64,000 bases of DNA from Caballeronia hypogeia (GTDB lineage: Bacteria > Pseudomonadota > Gammaproteobacteria > Burkholderiales > Burkholderiaceae). Positions within the stretch are counted from its first letter, which is position 1; the number at the start of each line of letters is the position of its first letter. This document shows positions 24,126 through 32,943 of this stretch, piece by piece. The notes beneath the pieces are model-generated. The model made no database searches and had not been told where the DNA came from. It saw only the letters and a program-made list of their open reading frames with translations. The position numbers were made by a program, and so were the translations under genes. The DNA lies in assembly GCF_001544875.2 (NCBI RefSeq), contig NZ_FCOA02000010.1, forward strand, positions 124,001 through 188,000, read 5' to 3'.

Positions 24126-25231
24126 CCACCGAAGACATCCGTATCGACACCGCCAACGGCATCGGCTTCATTGCGCTCGATCGTCCGAAGGCACTCAACG
24201 CCTTGACAGCGCCGATGCTGCGCGCGATCAGCGAGGCATTGCGCGCGTGGCGTCACGATCAGGCGATCCGCGCCGTCGTCGTGTACAGCCCGCATGCGCG
24301 GGCGTTCTGCGCGGGCGGCGATATCCGCTTTCTGTACGATTCGGCGAAGGCCGGCGAGCGCGAGGCGATCGACGCGTTCTTCACCGACGAATACAAGCTC
24401 AATCACGCGATCTTCACGTTTCCGAAGCCGTACATCGCGGTCGTGAATGGCGTCGTGATGGGTGGGGGCATGGGCATTTCGCAGGGCGCGCATCATACGG
24501 GCGGACTGCGCATCGTCACGCCGTCAACGAAAATGGCAATGCCCGAGACGCGCATCGGGCTCTTTCCCGATGTGGGCGTGAGCTGGTTCCTGTCGCGCGC
24601 GCCGGGCGCGATCGGCCGCTATCTCGCGGCGACGGGCGCGAGCATGGGCGCAGCCGACGCGCTGTACGCGCGCATGGCCGACGCTCATCTCGACGACGGC
24701 GCGCTGCCTGGACTGATCGAATCGCTCAGGCATCAGCGCTTTCTCGATGGCGTCGAGATCGTGCGCTTCGTGCAGAGCGAGACGACGAAGCACAAGGTCG
24801 CGCCGATTCCCGAGAAGAGCGCGCTTGCCGGCGCACGCACGATGATCGACAAGCACTTCGCCGCGGGCAATGGCGCGTCGATTCTGGCGTCGCTTGCGCG
24901 CGAGGCCGATGCCGGCAACGACTGGGCGCGGGAAACGGTGGCCGAGCTGCGCGAGCGTTCGCCGCTTTCGGTCGATATCGCGTTGCAGCAGGTCGATCGC
25001 GCGAAGTTTTCGACGATGGCCGAGACGCTGCGCCGCGACCTCGATCTCACGCGCACGGTGTTCGAGCGCGGCGACGTGGTGGAGGGCATACGCGCGCGCA
25101 TCGTCGACAAGGACAACGAGCCGCGCTGGAAGATCGCGCGCGCGGAGGACGTCAACGCCGCCGATGTCGACCGCATGTTCGAGAGCGCGTGGACGCCGGC
25201 GGCGCATCCGCTACGGCTACTGAAGGACTGA
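24122..25231 (+). CDS. Enoyl-CoA hydratase/isomerase family, probable 3-hydroxyisobutyryl-CoA hydrolase
   Basis: This 369-residue crotonase-fold protein has the longer C-terminal part typical of HIBYL-CoA hydrolases (ECH_2). Visible motifs are the oxyanion-hole region FCAGGDIRFLYD, VNGVVMGGGMGISQGAHH, and MPETRIGLFPDVGVSWFLSR with the acidic residues used in hydrolysis. The reaction in relatives is release of 3-hydroxyisobutyrate in valine breakdown. No other valine-catabolism gene is nearby, so the enzyme could act on another acyl-CoA. It begins within the TetR stop (ATGA). Confidence 0.88.
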   Translation: MTTEDIRIDTANGIGFIALDRPKALNALTAPMLRAISEALRAWRHDQAIRAVVVYSPHARAFCAGGDIRFLYDSAKAGEREAIDAFFTDEYKLNHAIFTFPKPYIAVVNGVVMGGGMGISQGAHHTGGLRIVTPSTKMAMPETRIGLFPDVGVSWFLSRAPGAIGRYLAATGASMGAADALYARMADAHLDDGALPGLIESLRHQRFLDGVEIVRFVQSETTKHKVAPIPEKSALAGARTMIDKHFAAGNGASILASLAREADAGNDWARETVAELRERSPLSVDIALQQVDRAKFSTMAETLRRDLDLTRTVFERGDVVEGIRARIVDKDNEPRWKIARAEDVNAADVDRMFESAWTPAAHPLRLLKD

Positions 25232-25240
25232 AACGAAGGA

Positions 25241-25274
25241 GCGGCCCACTGGTTGCGTCCGGGCCGCTTTCGTT
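25241..25274 (+). terminator. Terminator after the acyl-CoA hydrolase gene
   Basis: GCGGCCC/GGGCCGC with a 13-base loop is followed by TTTCGTTT, just past the stop at 25231. Confidence 0.7.
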
Positions 25275-25288
25275 TCGAGGCGGCAGGT

Positions 25289-25714
25289 TCAGCGCGCTTC
25301 GCTGCCTGCCATGAAGGCGCGCATGAAGACGAGCGCTCCCCAGCCCCAGATCGCATTGGCGATCAGATTCGGCGCAAGACGCGGCAGCATGTTGCCGCTC
25401 GGCCAGACGCCGCGCACCGGGTCGATCACGAACGCGCCCACCGCCGTCAACACGATGCCGCCGAACACGAGCGCACCGATCCATGGCGCGCTGCGATCGG
25501 GTGCGACGCGCAGCAACCACGCCATCAGCACGCCGAAGACCGAACTCCAGAGCGCATTGGCGATGAATTCAGGGATACCCAGCGGCAGAAACGGTGCGGT
25601 GGAGAACCCGGCCGGATCGGCGATGCCCGCTGCGTGCAGGAGCGCCAGAGTCGATTCGCGAAAAAAGAGCGCGGCGAGGAAACCGGAAACGAACGGCAGA
25701 ATGACTTTTTGCAT
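25289..25714 (-). CDS. Hypothetical inner-membrane protein
   Basis: This 141-residue protein has four likely membrane helices (LPFVSGFLAALFF, FIANALWSSVFGVLMAWLL, IGALVFGGIVLTAVGAFV, ANAIWGWGALVFMRAFM). It contains two similar FIANALW/LIANAIW stretches, hinting at an internal duplication. It is known as an unnamed membrane protein in related genomes as far as I can recall; no function can be given. Confidence 0.75.
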   Translation of the reverse strand: MQKVILPFVSGFLAALFFRESTLALLHAAGIADPAGFSTAPFLPLGIPEFIANALWSSVFGVLMAWLLRVAPDRSAPWIGALVFGGIVLTAVGAFVIDPVRGVWPSGNMLPRLAPNLIANAIWGWGALVFMRAFMAGSEAR

Positions 25715-25832
25715 TGGCTAGACCGCTTGAGGCCTTGGGCGCGGTTCTCTCGGTTTATCGGACGAGCGCCATTATAGAGGCGTCGCGCGCGCTTTTAGGC
25801 TGGGTCTTAGGGTGATTGCGGGTCTTTGCAGG

Positions 25833-26078
25833 CTATTTCGCGATGGCGTCGCTCGCCGGGCTGTGATGCAGCATGCGATCGCTGTTCTGCGGCGGGTTCG
25901 GGCGCTTGACCGGCATGTTGTCGGGATTGTCGGGGCGGGTGGCGCTCGCGGACGGCGCGCCGGGGGCCGAAGGCGGCTTGACCATCGATGCGGTATCGTC
26001 GGGGCGATTGGTCTGGGCGTGCGCCGCGAACGAGGCGGCGAGGAGAAGGGCGGCTGTCGCGAGGTGTCGTCCGCGCAT
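25833..26078 (-). CDS. Small secreted Pro/Asn-rich protein
   Basis: This 81-residue product starts at ATG 26078 and has a clean signal peptide (MRGRHLATAALLLAASFAAHA). The mature 60 residues are low-complexity and rich in Pro, Asn, Ser and Asp (APGAPSASATRPDNPDNMPV). There are no Cys or known motifs. It is probably a periplasmic protein of unknown role. Confidence 0.6.
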   Translation of the reverse strand: MRGRHLATAALLLAASFAAHAQTNRPDDTASMVKPPSAPGAPSASATRPDNPDNMPVKRPNPPQNSDRMLHHSPASDAIAK

Positions 26079-26151
26079 GATCGGTCTCCGCGAAGGGGAG
26101 TTTCCGGATGCGCATGCGGTGTGCCCGGGGCGCATCCGGGGCAAACCCGGA

Positions 26152-26189
26152 ATGCAAAAAGCCCAGTCTTTCGACTGGGCTTTTTGCAT
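26152..26189 (-). terminator. Terminator of the tRNA-His gene
   Basis: This is a perfect 17-bp stem around a TTTC loop, with core AAAAAGCCCAGTC/GACTGGGCTTTTT. It lies 10 bp past the tRNA 3' end on the minus strand and is symmetrical enough to work both ways. Confidence 0.93.
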
Positions 26190-26199
26190 GAATTCTCGG

Positions 26200-26276
26200 T
26201 GGGGTGGCTGATGGGACTCGAACCCACGACGACAGGAATCACAATCCTGGACTCTACCAACTGAGCTACAGCCACC
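26200..26276 (-). tRNA. tRNA-His (anticodon GUG)
   Basis: This 77-nt gene has an encoded CCA. It begins GGTGGCTGTAGCTCAGTTGG and carries the anticodon loop TTGTGAT, so GUG. The extra 5' G (G-1), the identity element of tRNA-His, is encoded opposite C73. The T arm is GTGGGTTCGAGTCCCAT. Confidence 0.97.
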
Positions 26277-26330
26277 ACTGTTACCGCGATCCCGACTGCT
26301 TCAGAAACGCTGCAGCAATCAAGAAGCGAG

Positions 26331-26359
26331 ATTATACGAACAATGATTGCGCTTGCCTA
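26331..26359 (-). promoter_or_regulatory. Candidate promoter of the tRNA-His gene
   Basis: On the minus strand TAGGCA and a perfect TATAAT are 17 bp apart, about 55 bp before the mature 5' end, which leaves a leader for RNase P to remove. Confidence 0.55.
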
Positions 26360-26395
26360 GCCCTTTCGAGCATCTTTTTCCGCAGGCTGCGCGTG

Positions 26396-27400
26396 TCACG
26401 ATTCGACCGCTTCGACAGCCTCGCGAAGATGGCTGCGCGCCTCGTCGAAAATGGACAGATCGCCCGTCGCGAGCCGCCGGCTGTCAGACAAAACGCGACG
26501 CCATCCGCGCGCGCCCGCGACGCCGCGATAGAGGCCGAGCGCATGCCGCGTCACCGCGCCGAGATAGTTGCCGCGTGCGAGTTCGGCGCGCGCATAGTCG
26601 ATGAGACCGGCTTCGATCTCTTCGCGCGTCGGCACCGGCGTGTCGGCGGCATAGAAGCGCGTATCGACGCCGGCGAGCACATAGGGATTGTGATAAGCCT
26701 CGCGTCCGAGCATTACGCCATCGACGTGTTTCAGATGCTCCTCGACTTCATCGAGCGTCTTGATGCCGCCGTTGATCGAGATTTCCAGATGCGGGAAATC
26801 GCGCTTCAGCCGGTACGCATATTCGTACTTGAGGGGCGGAATCTCGCGGTTCTCCTTCGGGCTCAGGCCTTTGAGAATCGCATTGCGCGCGTGCACGATG
26901 AACACCTCGCAGCCCGCATCGGCGATCGTGCCGACGAAATCGCGCACGAACTCGTAGTCCTCGACCGTATCCACGCCGATGCGATGCTTGACCGTCACCG
27001 GAATCGACACCGCATCGCGCATTGCCTTGACGCAGTCCGCGACGAGGCGCGGCTCCTTCATCAGGCACGCGCCGAAGGCGCCGCGCTGCACGCGTTCGGA
27101 CGGGCAGCCGCAATTCAGGTTGATCTCGTCGTAACCCCATTGCTCGCCGAGCTTTGCGCTGCGGGCGAGATCATCCGGCTCGCTGCCGCCGAGTTGCAGC
27201 GCGACAGGCGCTTCCGCGGGCGTGAACGCGAGATGACGCGCGACGTCGCCGTAGAGCAGCGCGCCCGTCGTCACCATTTCCGTATAGAGCCAGGTGTGGC
27301 GCGACACGAGTCGGTGCAGGGACCGGCAATGGCGGTCGGTCCAGTCCATCATCGGAGCGACGGATACGCGGCGGGGGCTGATCTTCGATACGGCTGACAT
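26396..27400 (-). CDS. dusA: tRNA-dihydrouridine synthase A
   Basis: This 334-residue flavoenzyme reduces specific uridines (U20/U20a in E. coli) in the D loop of tRNA. Visible motifs are SVAPMMDWTDRHCR (FMN site), ALQLGGSEPDDLARSA, INLNCGCPSERVQRGAFGACLM with catalytic Cys112, and ISINGGIKTLDE. I use ATG 27400 (MSAVSKISPRR), which gives the usual length. A GTG at 27481 would add a 27-residue Lys/Tyr/Ser/Pro repeat coded by a tandem DNA repeat. The gene faces away from tRNA-His, which lies 119 bp past its stop. Confidence 0.94.
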   Translation of the reverse strand: MSAVSKISPRRVSVAPMMDWTDRHCRSLHRLVSRHTWLYTEMVTTGALLYGDVARHLAFTPAEAPVALQLGGSEPDDLARSAKLGEQWGYDEINLNCGCPSERVQRGAFGACLMKEPRLVADCVKAMRDAVSIPVTVKHRIGVDTVEDYEFVRDFVGTIADAGCEVFIVHARNAILKGLSPKENREIPPLKYEYAYRLKRDFPHLEISINGGIKTLDEVEEHLKHVDGVMLGREAYHNPYVLAGVDTRFYAADTPVPTREEIEAGLIDYARAELARGNYLGAVTRHALGLYRGVAGARGWRRVLSDSRRLATGDLSIFDEARSHLREAVEAVES

Positions 27401-27409
27401 GGGCGATGA

Positions 27410-27480
27410 TGACTTCGGTGGGTACTTCTTCGGTGGGTACTTCGATAGGTACTTCGATAAGTACTTCGATTTCGACTTCA
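27410..27480. repeat. Degenerate 12- to 15-bp tandem repeat upstream of dusA
   Basis: The unit TACTTCGATARG recurs (TACTTCGATAGG, TACTTCGATAAG, TACTTCGATTTC), and it is preceded by two TTCGGTGGGTAC units. It lies directly upstream of the chosen dusA start, so it is either leader DNA or an in-frame N-terminal extension. Confidence 0.8.
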
Positions 27481-27646
27481 CTCGATTGCGAAGCCGCTTG
27501 AAAATAAAGGCGAATTCGGGATTTTACCGCAGCGCGGCGGTTCGGGCGTCCCGCCTGAACGCATCGGGGCGCGCAAACGCCAACCGCCTTTCCCACACCA
27601 TGCTAGGATTTTGAGACCAACCCCAACGACGACATTGGAGGCAGCT

Positions 27647-27949
27647 ATGGCTACTTTGGCGATCGACGGCGTACGCTGGGTCAACGACCGTGTGACCAGC
27701 GTGCGCTGGGGCAGCTTCGATCCAGCGACCAACAACTGGGCGGCGCCCACCACCATCGTGGATGTCCAGCAAGTCGTGGATGCCATCAAGAGCGGCAAGG
27801 AGGTCCGCACGCTCTTCACGCTCGGCGGACGTCCTTTCCTCGGCCCGAAAGTCAGCGCGCTGCCTTATACGAACGGCCATATCGGCATCGAGGCGCGCGT
27901 GCAGGACGGCCAGATCGAGAAGTCGCTCGAAGATCTGCCGGCGGTCTGA
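27647..27949 (+). CDS. Small DUF3892-like protein
   Basis: This 100-residue protein (MATLAIDGVRWVNDRVTSVRWG) has a pattern I associate with DUF3892: V.AVRWG at the front, a VVDAIKSGKEVRTLF middle, and a short strand-rich end. The assignment is tentative. A good GGAGG precedes ATG 27647. Its function is unknown. Its stop is 53 bp before the next small gene. Confidence 0.68.
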   Translation: MATLAIDGVRWVNDRVTSVRWGSFDPATNNWAAPTTIVDVQQVVDAIKSGKEVRTLFTLGGRPFLGPKVSALPYTNGHIGIEARVQDGQIEKSLEDLPAV

Positions 27950-28002
27950 GACGCGCGAAGGGCGCGGTTTTCCGACACGCACTCCGCTCGCGGAGACAAG
28001 TC

Positions 28003-28398
28003 TTGAATAGCGAACAGGCGTACCGCTTCGAAATCGAGTTCCTGCCGCGTATCGTCGAGCGCGTTGCGCGCGTGGTCGATCACGGCGTGCGCATCGAGAT
28101 TCTTTCCTATGAAAGCGCACACGTTCCGACGCGGTTACGTGTCAGTGCCGAGCCCGCACCAGGACAGGGCGACGGACACCGGCACCGCTACGCGCATCCG
28201 CTCAACGTGTTCCTGACCTGGGACGACGAGGAAATCGAACGATTGCTCGGCGCGGGCGGAGAGGCCCGTTTCCTGCGATATCTCGACGCGATCGGCGCCA
28301 AGCTCGACGCCTGGCAAGGCGCGCGCGACGTCGATCTCGCGACGCGCTCGCAAGCGGAACCGTCGGTGCTGTTCGGCGGTCTCGACTTCGAGTCCTGA
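28003..28398 (+). CDS. Hypothetical protein, TTG start (131 aa)
   Basis: The frame from TTG 28003 contains no internal ATG at all, and GGAG lies 8 bases upstream, so a TTG start is the best reading. The protein is cytoplasmic with mixed alpha/beta composition (QAYRFEIEFLPRIVERVARV, then HPLNVFLTWDDEEIERLLG). It has a Gly/His patch (GQGDGHRHRYAHP) that could bind metal. I do not recognise a family. Confidence 0.65.
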   Translation: MNSEQAYRFEIEFLPRIVERVARVVDHGVRIEILSYESAHVPTRLRVSAEPAPGQGDGHRHRYAHPLNVFLTWDDEEIERLLGAGGEARFLRYLDAIGAKLDAWQGARDVDLATRSQAEPSVLFGGLDFES

Positions 28399-28510
28399 TC
28401 ACGGCGGCCGGCTGCCGCCTCTCGGCGCCCCTTCAGCCGACGCATTGCATCCGGTGCATACGCTTCCAGCGAAACCGGCAGGGCGCATCACCATGAACGT
28501 GGAGGTCGTT

Positions 28511-28714
28511 ATGGCATCGTCGAATGAAGGCAATCTGGGCGCATTCGTGCAGACCGCGGAGCAGGCGGGCGGTTTCGTCTGGGTGATCGCGCTCGTCGAT
28601 TTCGCGTCGCGCGAGGTCAAGCGCGCGCTCGTCTCGGAAGAAAATTTCTCGACCGCCGACGCCGCCCGCGACGCCGGCAACGATCGTCTCAAAGGCATGT
28701 CGAACGACCGCTGA
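28511..28714 (+). CDS. Hypothetical small protein (67 aa)
   Basis: ATG 28511 stands right after GGAGGTCGTT, an ideal ribosome site that fixes the start; an in-frame ATG at 28493 is less likely. The protein reads GAFVQTAEQAGGFVWVIALVDF, then EENFSTADAARDAGNDRLKG. It looks like a small folded domain without signal peptide. No family is recognised. Confidence 0.65.
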   Translation: MASSNEGNLGAFVQTAEQAGGFVWVIALVDFASREVKRALVSEENFSTADAARDAGNDRLKGMSNDR

Positions 28715-28728
28715 CGGCGCTTCGCTCA

Positions 28729-28750
28729 CACGCGGGCGGCCGCCCGCGTG
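28729..28750. other. 22-bp perfect palindrome between convergent genes
   Basis: CACGCGGGCGG/CCGCCCGCGTG has no spacer. It lies between two stop codons of convergent genes. It may terminate both transcripts, although no T-run is present. Confidence 0.55.
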
Positions 28751-28751
28751 C

Positions 28752-29783
<1,032 letters not shown>

Positions 29784-30031
29784 GAAACGCCTCCTGTCGG
29801 AAATGCGATGAGTTGACGAACGGGCGAACGGGGAAGATGCAAGCGGGCGGGAAAAGACTGCGTAACTCTAGGTGCCGTTCGCGTCGCGTTCAAGGCGCGA
29901 ATGTGGGCCGCCGAACGCACGGGAAACATGTTCGATGATATCGAATGTGTGCGCCGGAAATGTCGTACGGCAAGGCTACGGCCATTACCCATAATGACTT
30001 CACACTGATCAACGTTCACAAGGAGAACGTC

Positions 30032-30769
30032 ATGAATCGCTTCGAAGGCAAGACAGTTCTGGTCACCGGCGGCAACAGCGGCATCGGTCTCGCGGCAGCG
30101 CAGGCGTTCGCGGCGGAAGGCGCGCGGGTCGTCATCACCGGTCGCGATGAGGCGTCGCTCGGCACGGCGCGCGCGTCGCTGGGCGCGGACGCCATCGCCA
30201 TTCGCAATGTCACCGGCACGGTCGGCGCCGCGCGCGAACTCGCGCAAAAGCTGATCGACGCGAACATCCGGCTCGATGCGATTTTCGTCAATGCGGGCGT
30301 CGGCACCTTCGCGCCGTTCACCGATATCGACGAAAAGGCGTGGGACGAAACCTTCGCGATCAACGTGAAGGGGCCGTACTTCCAGATTCAGGCGCTCGTG
30401 CCGCTGCTCAATGCGGGCGCTTCGATCGTGCTGAACGGCTCGATCAACGCGCACATCGGCATGCCGGCTTCGTCCGTGTATGCGGCGAGCAAGGCAGCGC
30501 TCGTGTCGCTCGCCAAGACCTTGTCGGCGGAATTGCTGCCGCGCGGCGCGCGCGTGAATGTCGTGAGTCCCGGTCCGGTGACGACGCCGCTGCACGCCAA
30601 GCTCGGCATGGACGACGAAACCGTCGCGCAACTGACGAGTCAGATTCCGCTCGGGCGCTTCGGCAAGTCGAGCGAGGTGGCGGCGACGGTGCTGCATCTG
30701 GCGTCGCCGGAGTCGGGCTTCATCGTCGGCACGGAGATCATCATCGATGGCGGCATGAGCCAGCTTTGA
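30032..30769 (+). CDS. Short-chain dehydrogenase/reductase
   Basis: This 245-residue classical SDR has the cofactor motif VTGGNSGIGLAAAQAF, the NAG motif in IFVNAGVG, and active-site Ser/Tyr/Lys in LNGSINAHIG and SSVYAASKAAL. The C-terminus (GFIVGTEIIIDGGM) is typical. AAGGAG fixes ATG 30032. The residue after the second strand (TGRDEASLG) suggests NADP preference. The substrate is unknown. Its 248-bp divergent region with the methyltransferase may be shared control. Confidence 0.9.
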   Translation: MNRFEGKTVLVTGGNSGIGLAAAQAFAAEGARVVITGRDEASLGTARASLGADAIAIRNVTGTVGAARELAQKLIDANIRLDAIFVNAGVGTFAPFTDIDEKAWDETFAINVKGPYFQIQALVPLLNAGASIVLNGSINAHIGMPASSVYAASKAALVSLAKTLSAELLPRGARVNVVSPGPVTTPLHAKLGMDDETVAQLTSQIPLGRFGKSSEVAATVLHLASPESGFIVGTEIIIDGGMSQL

Positions 30770-30780
30770 GGTGCCGGCAT

Positions 30781-30806
30781 GGCGGGCGTCGGCGATGACG
30801 CCCGCC
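30781..30806 (+). terminator. Hairpin after the SDR gene
   Basis: GGCGGGCGTC/GACGCCCGCC makes a 10-bp stem with a 6-base loop, 12 bp past the stop. It has no T-run, so it is a weak or Rho-assisted terminator. Confidence 0.45.
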
Positions 30807-30850
30807 GAAGCGCAAAATCGCGCGAGGCAACGAAGGATCGGGTCATCGTG

Positions 30851-31231
30851 ATGAACGAAAACGACGAACACAACGATGCGCAAGCGGCACAAGCCGCACA
30901 AGCGGCGCGCGAGGCGCGTTACCGCCGTTACGAGGCGCAAGGCGAACCGGCGATCCGCGCCGATCTCGACGAATCCGCCGACACCGACCCCGAAGCCGCA
31001 TTCAAGCGCGCGTGGCTGCGCCGCAAGGAAGGCGCGCGTCAGGACGAGCAGTTTCGCGCGATGTTCGCGTCGGTGAGTTCGGCCAACGATGCCGCGCAGC
31101 TCGCCCGCGACTCGGCGCAGGCCTCACGCCGCAGCGCCTTCTGGACGATGATCGCGGCGCTCGCGGCAACCTGCGGCGTGATCGTCAACGCGGCGATCGC
31201 GCTCGGCTGGCTGGACTGGCTGCGACGTTGA
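30851..31231 (+). CDS. Hypothetical tail-anchored membrane protein
   Basis: This 126-residue product starts at ATG 30851 (MNENDEHNDAQ). It is highly charged and Ala-rich at first (AREARYRRYEAQG, FKRAWLRRKEGAR), then has a helix and one C-terminal membrane segment (FWTMIAALAATCGVIVNAAIALGW). The helical region may be coiled coil. No family is recognised. It converges on the transglycosylase gene with 12 bp between stops. Confidence 0.6.
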   Translation: MNENDEHNDAQAAQAAQAAREARYRRYEAQGEPAIRADLDESADTDPEAAFKRAWLRRKEGARQDEQFRAMFASVSSANDAAQLARDSAQASRRSAFWTMIAALAATCGVIVNAAIALGWLDWLRR

Positions 31232-31243
31232 GCGCGCACCGGC

Positions 31244-31705
31244 TCAGCGCACCGTCGGCTGCAACTCGCCCCAACTGACGAGAATCGCCTGAATGCTGCG
31301 CGCGTAGGCATCGCGATGCTTCGGCGACTCCGAGTGATACGCGCCGATCGCTCGCCACGTATTGCCGTACTTGACCATCTTTTGCTTGAGCAGCCACGCG
31401 GCGACGAACACGTTGACGCACGGATCGGTGAGCGCGCGATGCGGAATGCCCTGGCGCGCGAGATCGGGGAAGTGGATCGAATTGATCTGCAACTGGCCGA
31501 CATCGATCGAGCCGTTGGCGTTGCGGTTGATTGCGGCGACGTCGCCTTTCGATTCGCGCCAGGCCACCGCGCGCAGCACGAGCGGATTGACGCCCTGATA
31601 GGCGCCTGCCTGCTCGAAGCAATCGTCGGCGCGAGCGGCGTCCGCCACGAGCGATGCGCCGAGCAGCAGCCAGGCGGCGATGATGCGTTGAGTCGTATGG
31701 ACCAT
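31244..31705 (-). CDS. Exported lytic transglycosylase (VirB1/IagB-like)
   Basis: This 153-residue protein has a signal peptide (IIAAWLLLGASLVADAARA). A compact SLT fold carries the catalytic Glu in AVAWRESKGD, the GQLQIN (GLMQI-type) loop and a YGNTWRAIGAYHSES motif. It cuts peptidoglycan glycan strands. Small enzymes of this type usually accompany secretion systems or pili (IagB, IpgF, VirB1). None is visible here, but two small exported proteins lie upstream on the same strand. Confidence 0.88.
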   Translation of the reverse strand: MVHTTQRIIAAWLLLGASLVADAARADDCFEQAGAYQGVNPLVLRAVAWRESKGDVAAINRNANGSIDVGQLQINSIHFPDLARQGIPHRALTDPCVNVFVAAWLLKQKMVKYGNTWRAIGAYHSESPKHRDAYARSIQAILVSWGELQPTVR

Positions 31706-31741
31706 GAAGCGAAGCTCCTTCCGGGAATGAACGAGCGCGGC

Positions 31742-32083
31742 TTACTGCCCGAGCGCGATGTCGATGCGATGGTCGACGTCTTTCAGATAAGAGCGCGATT
31801 CGTCGGACACGACGAGCCGCGGCTCCGGCCCGTTGCATTTGCAATCCACGACGCGGCGCGTTTTCTTGCCTTTCTTGCCGACGGTTCTGGCGGGCGGTTC
31901 GTCGTCGTCGCTGCCGGCGGGCGGCAGCATCGCGAGCGTCGGCAGCGGCGGATAGACCTTTTGCGTGGCCGGCGCGAGCGCGGCCAGCGTTTGCCCGGAG
32001 GCGGGCGCGCTCACGTCGAGCGGACCGGCGTGCGCGGTGGCGCACAGCAGCAGGCCGGAGGCGAGACTCAGGATCGTGCGCAT
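31742..32083 (-). CDS. Small secreted protein of unknown function
   Basis: This 113-residue product has a signal peptide (MRTILSLASGLLLCATAHA), a Pro/Ala-rich linker (YPPLPTLAMLPPAGSDDDEPPA), a basic patch (KKGKKTRRVVDCKCNG) with a CxC pair, and a short helical end. It lies 36 bp upstream of the transglycosylase gene and 4 bp downstream of the lipoprotein gene, so the three are probably one operon. No family is recognised. Confidence 0.65.
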   Translation of the reverse strand: MRTILSLASGLLLCATAHAGPLDVSAPASGQTLAALAPATQKVYPPLPTLAMLPPAGSDDDEPPARTVGKKGKKTRRVVDCKCNGPEPRLVVSDESRSYLKDVDHRIDIALGQ

Positions 32084-32087
32084 CGGC

Positions 32088-32477
32088 TCAGCCTCCCTGC
32101 GTCGGCTTGATCGACACGCTGTACGGCTGGCGCGCGCCAGCGGTCAGATTCTCGAGGCTCAGCCTGACCGAATGTCTTGCCGGCACGCCTTTCCAGATCG
32201 CCTGATTGAGGTAGGGGAAATCCTGCGCGAGCGCGGTGACGAGGATGGTCGTCGGCTGCTTCTGCGCGGCGGCGAGCGCGCCGGCTTTCGCGAGGATCGC
32301 GCTCAGTTGCGCGTCGCGTGCGCCGAGCGCGTCGGCGGGAATCTCGAAGCGCATGATTTCCGTGGAAACCAGCGGCCTGTCGGTCTGGGCCGTGCTGGCC
32401 GCGGGCATCGGCGCGCAGCCGGTCACGGCGACTGCGACGGCGATGGCAAAAAGTGATACTGCCCACTTCACTGGCAT
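32088..32477 (-). CDS. Putative lipoprotein
   Basis: This 129-residue product has a lipoprotein signal (WAVSLFAIAVAVAVTGC). The mature part reads TEIMRFEIPADALGARDAQL, a helix, then ILVTALAQDFPYLNQAIWKGV and a strand-rich end. The AGGAG box touches the ATG at 32477, which is too close. The GTG two codons later (32471) has better spacing and may be the real start. It is the first gene of the probable three-gene operon with the secreted protein and transglycosylase. Confidence 0.65.
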   Translation of the reverse strand: MPVKWAVSLFAIAVAVAVTGCAPMPAASTAQTDRPLVSTEIMRFEIPADALGARDAQLSAILAKAGALAAAQKQPTTILVTALAQDFPYLNQAIWKGVPARHSVRLSLENLTAGARQPYSVSIKPTQGG

Positions 32478-32679
32478 CTCCTGATTTGGTCTTGGCGATA
32501 TGCGAGTTGTCGGCGCGCGCACACGCGACTTGATAGCGGCGCGCAAACGTTTCGCCAAATAGCAAGACTTGACTCAGAAGACGGTTATTTCGGGAAACGG
32601 GCTGCCCGGATCGTGCGAATCGGGACCGTGGCGTTGCCGCCGGGCGGTCCGATATGTCATCGAGAGGAGGCGCACCGGA

Positions 32680-32877
32680 TCAGATCGGCCACCACGTGCC
32701 GATGCCGGGCTCGGCATCCAGCGCGCGGAGGAAGTCGGCGGCGAACGCGTCGCTGGCGAGTTGATGCTCGAGCGAGCCTGCGGGCAAGTCGTGGGGGTTT
32801 TTCAGGCCTTTCGCGTGGCGGATGACGGCGACGGTTTCGGTCAGGGCGGAGAGGGAGTCGAGCGTTTGCGAGTTCAT
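32680..32877 (-). CDS. Possible small protein (65 aa)
   Basis: The frame from ATG 32877 reads as a soluble, balanced protein (MNSQTLDSLSALTETVAVIR, then GSLEHQLASDAFAADFLRAL) ending TWWPI. The amino-acid makeup is more protein-like than the other readings of this 467-bp gap. There is no ribosome site, so support is moderate at best. The rest of the gap shows nothing else. Confidence 0.45.
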   Translation of the reverse strand: MNSQTLDSLSALTETVAVIRHAKGLKNPHDLPAGSLEHQLASDAFAADFLRALDAEPGIGTWWPI

Positions 32878-32943
32878 ATCGCGGTTATCGGCGCGGGCGG
32901 CGGGGGCTTGAGCCCTAAATGTTTCGCCCGCTGTTTCTCCCGA

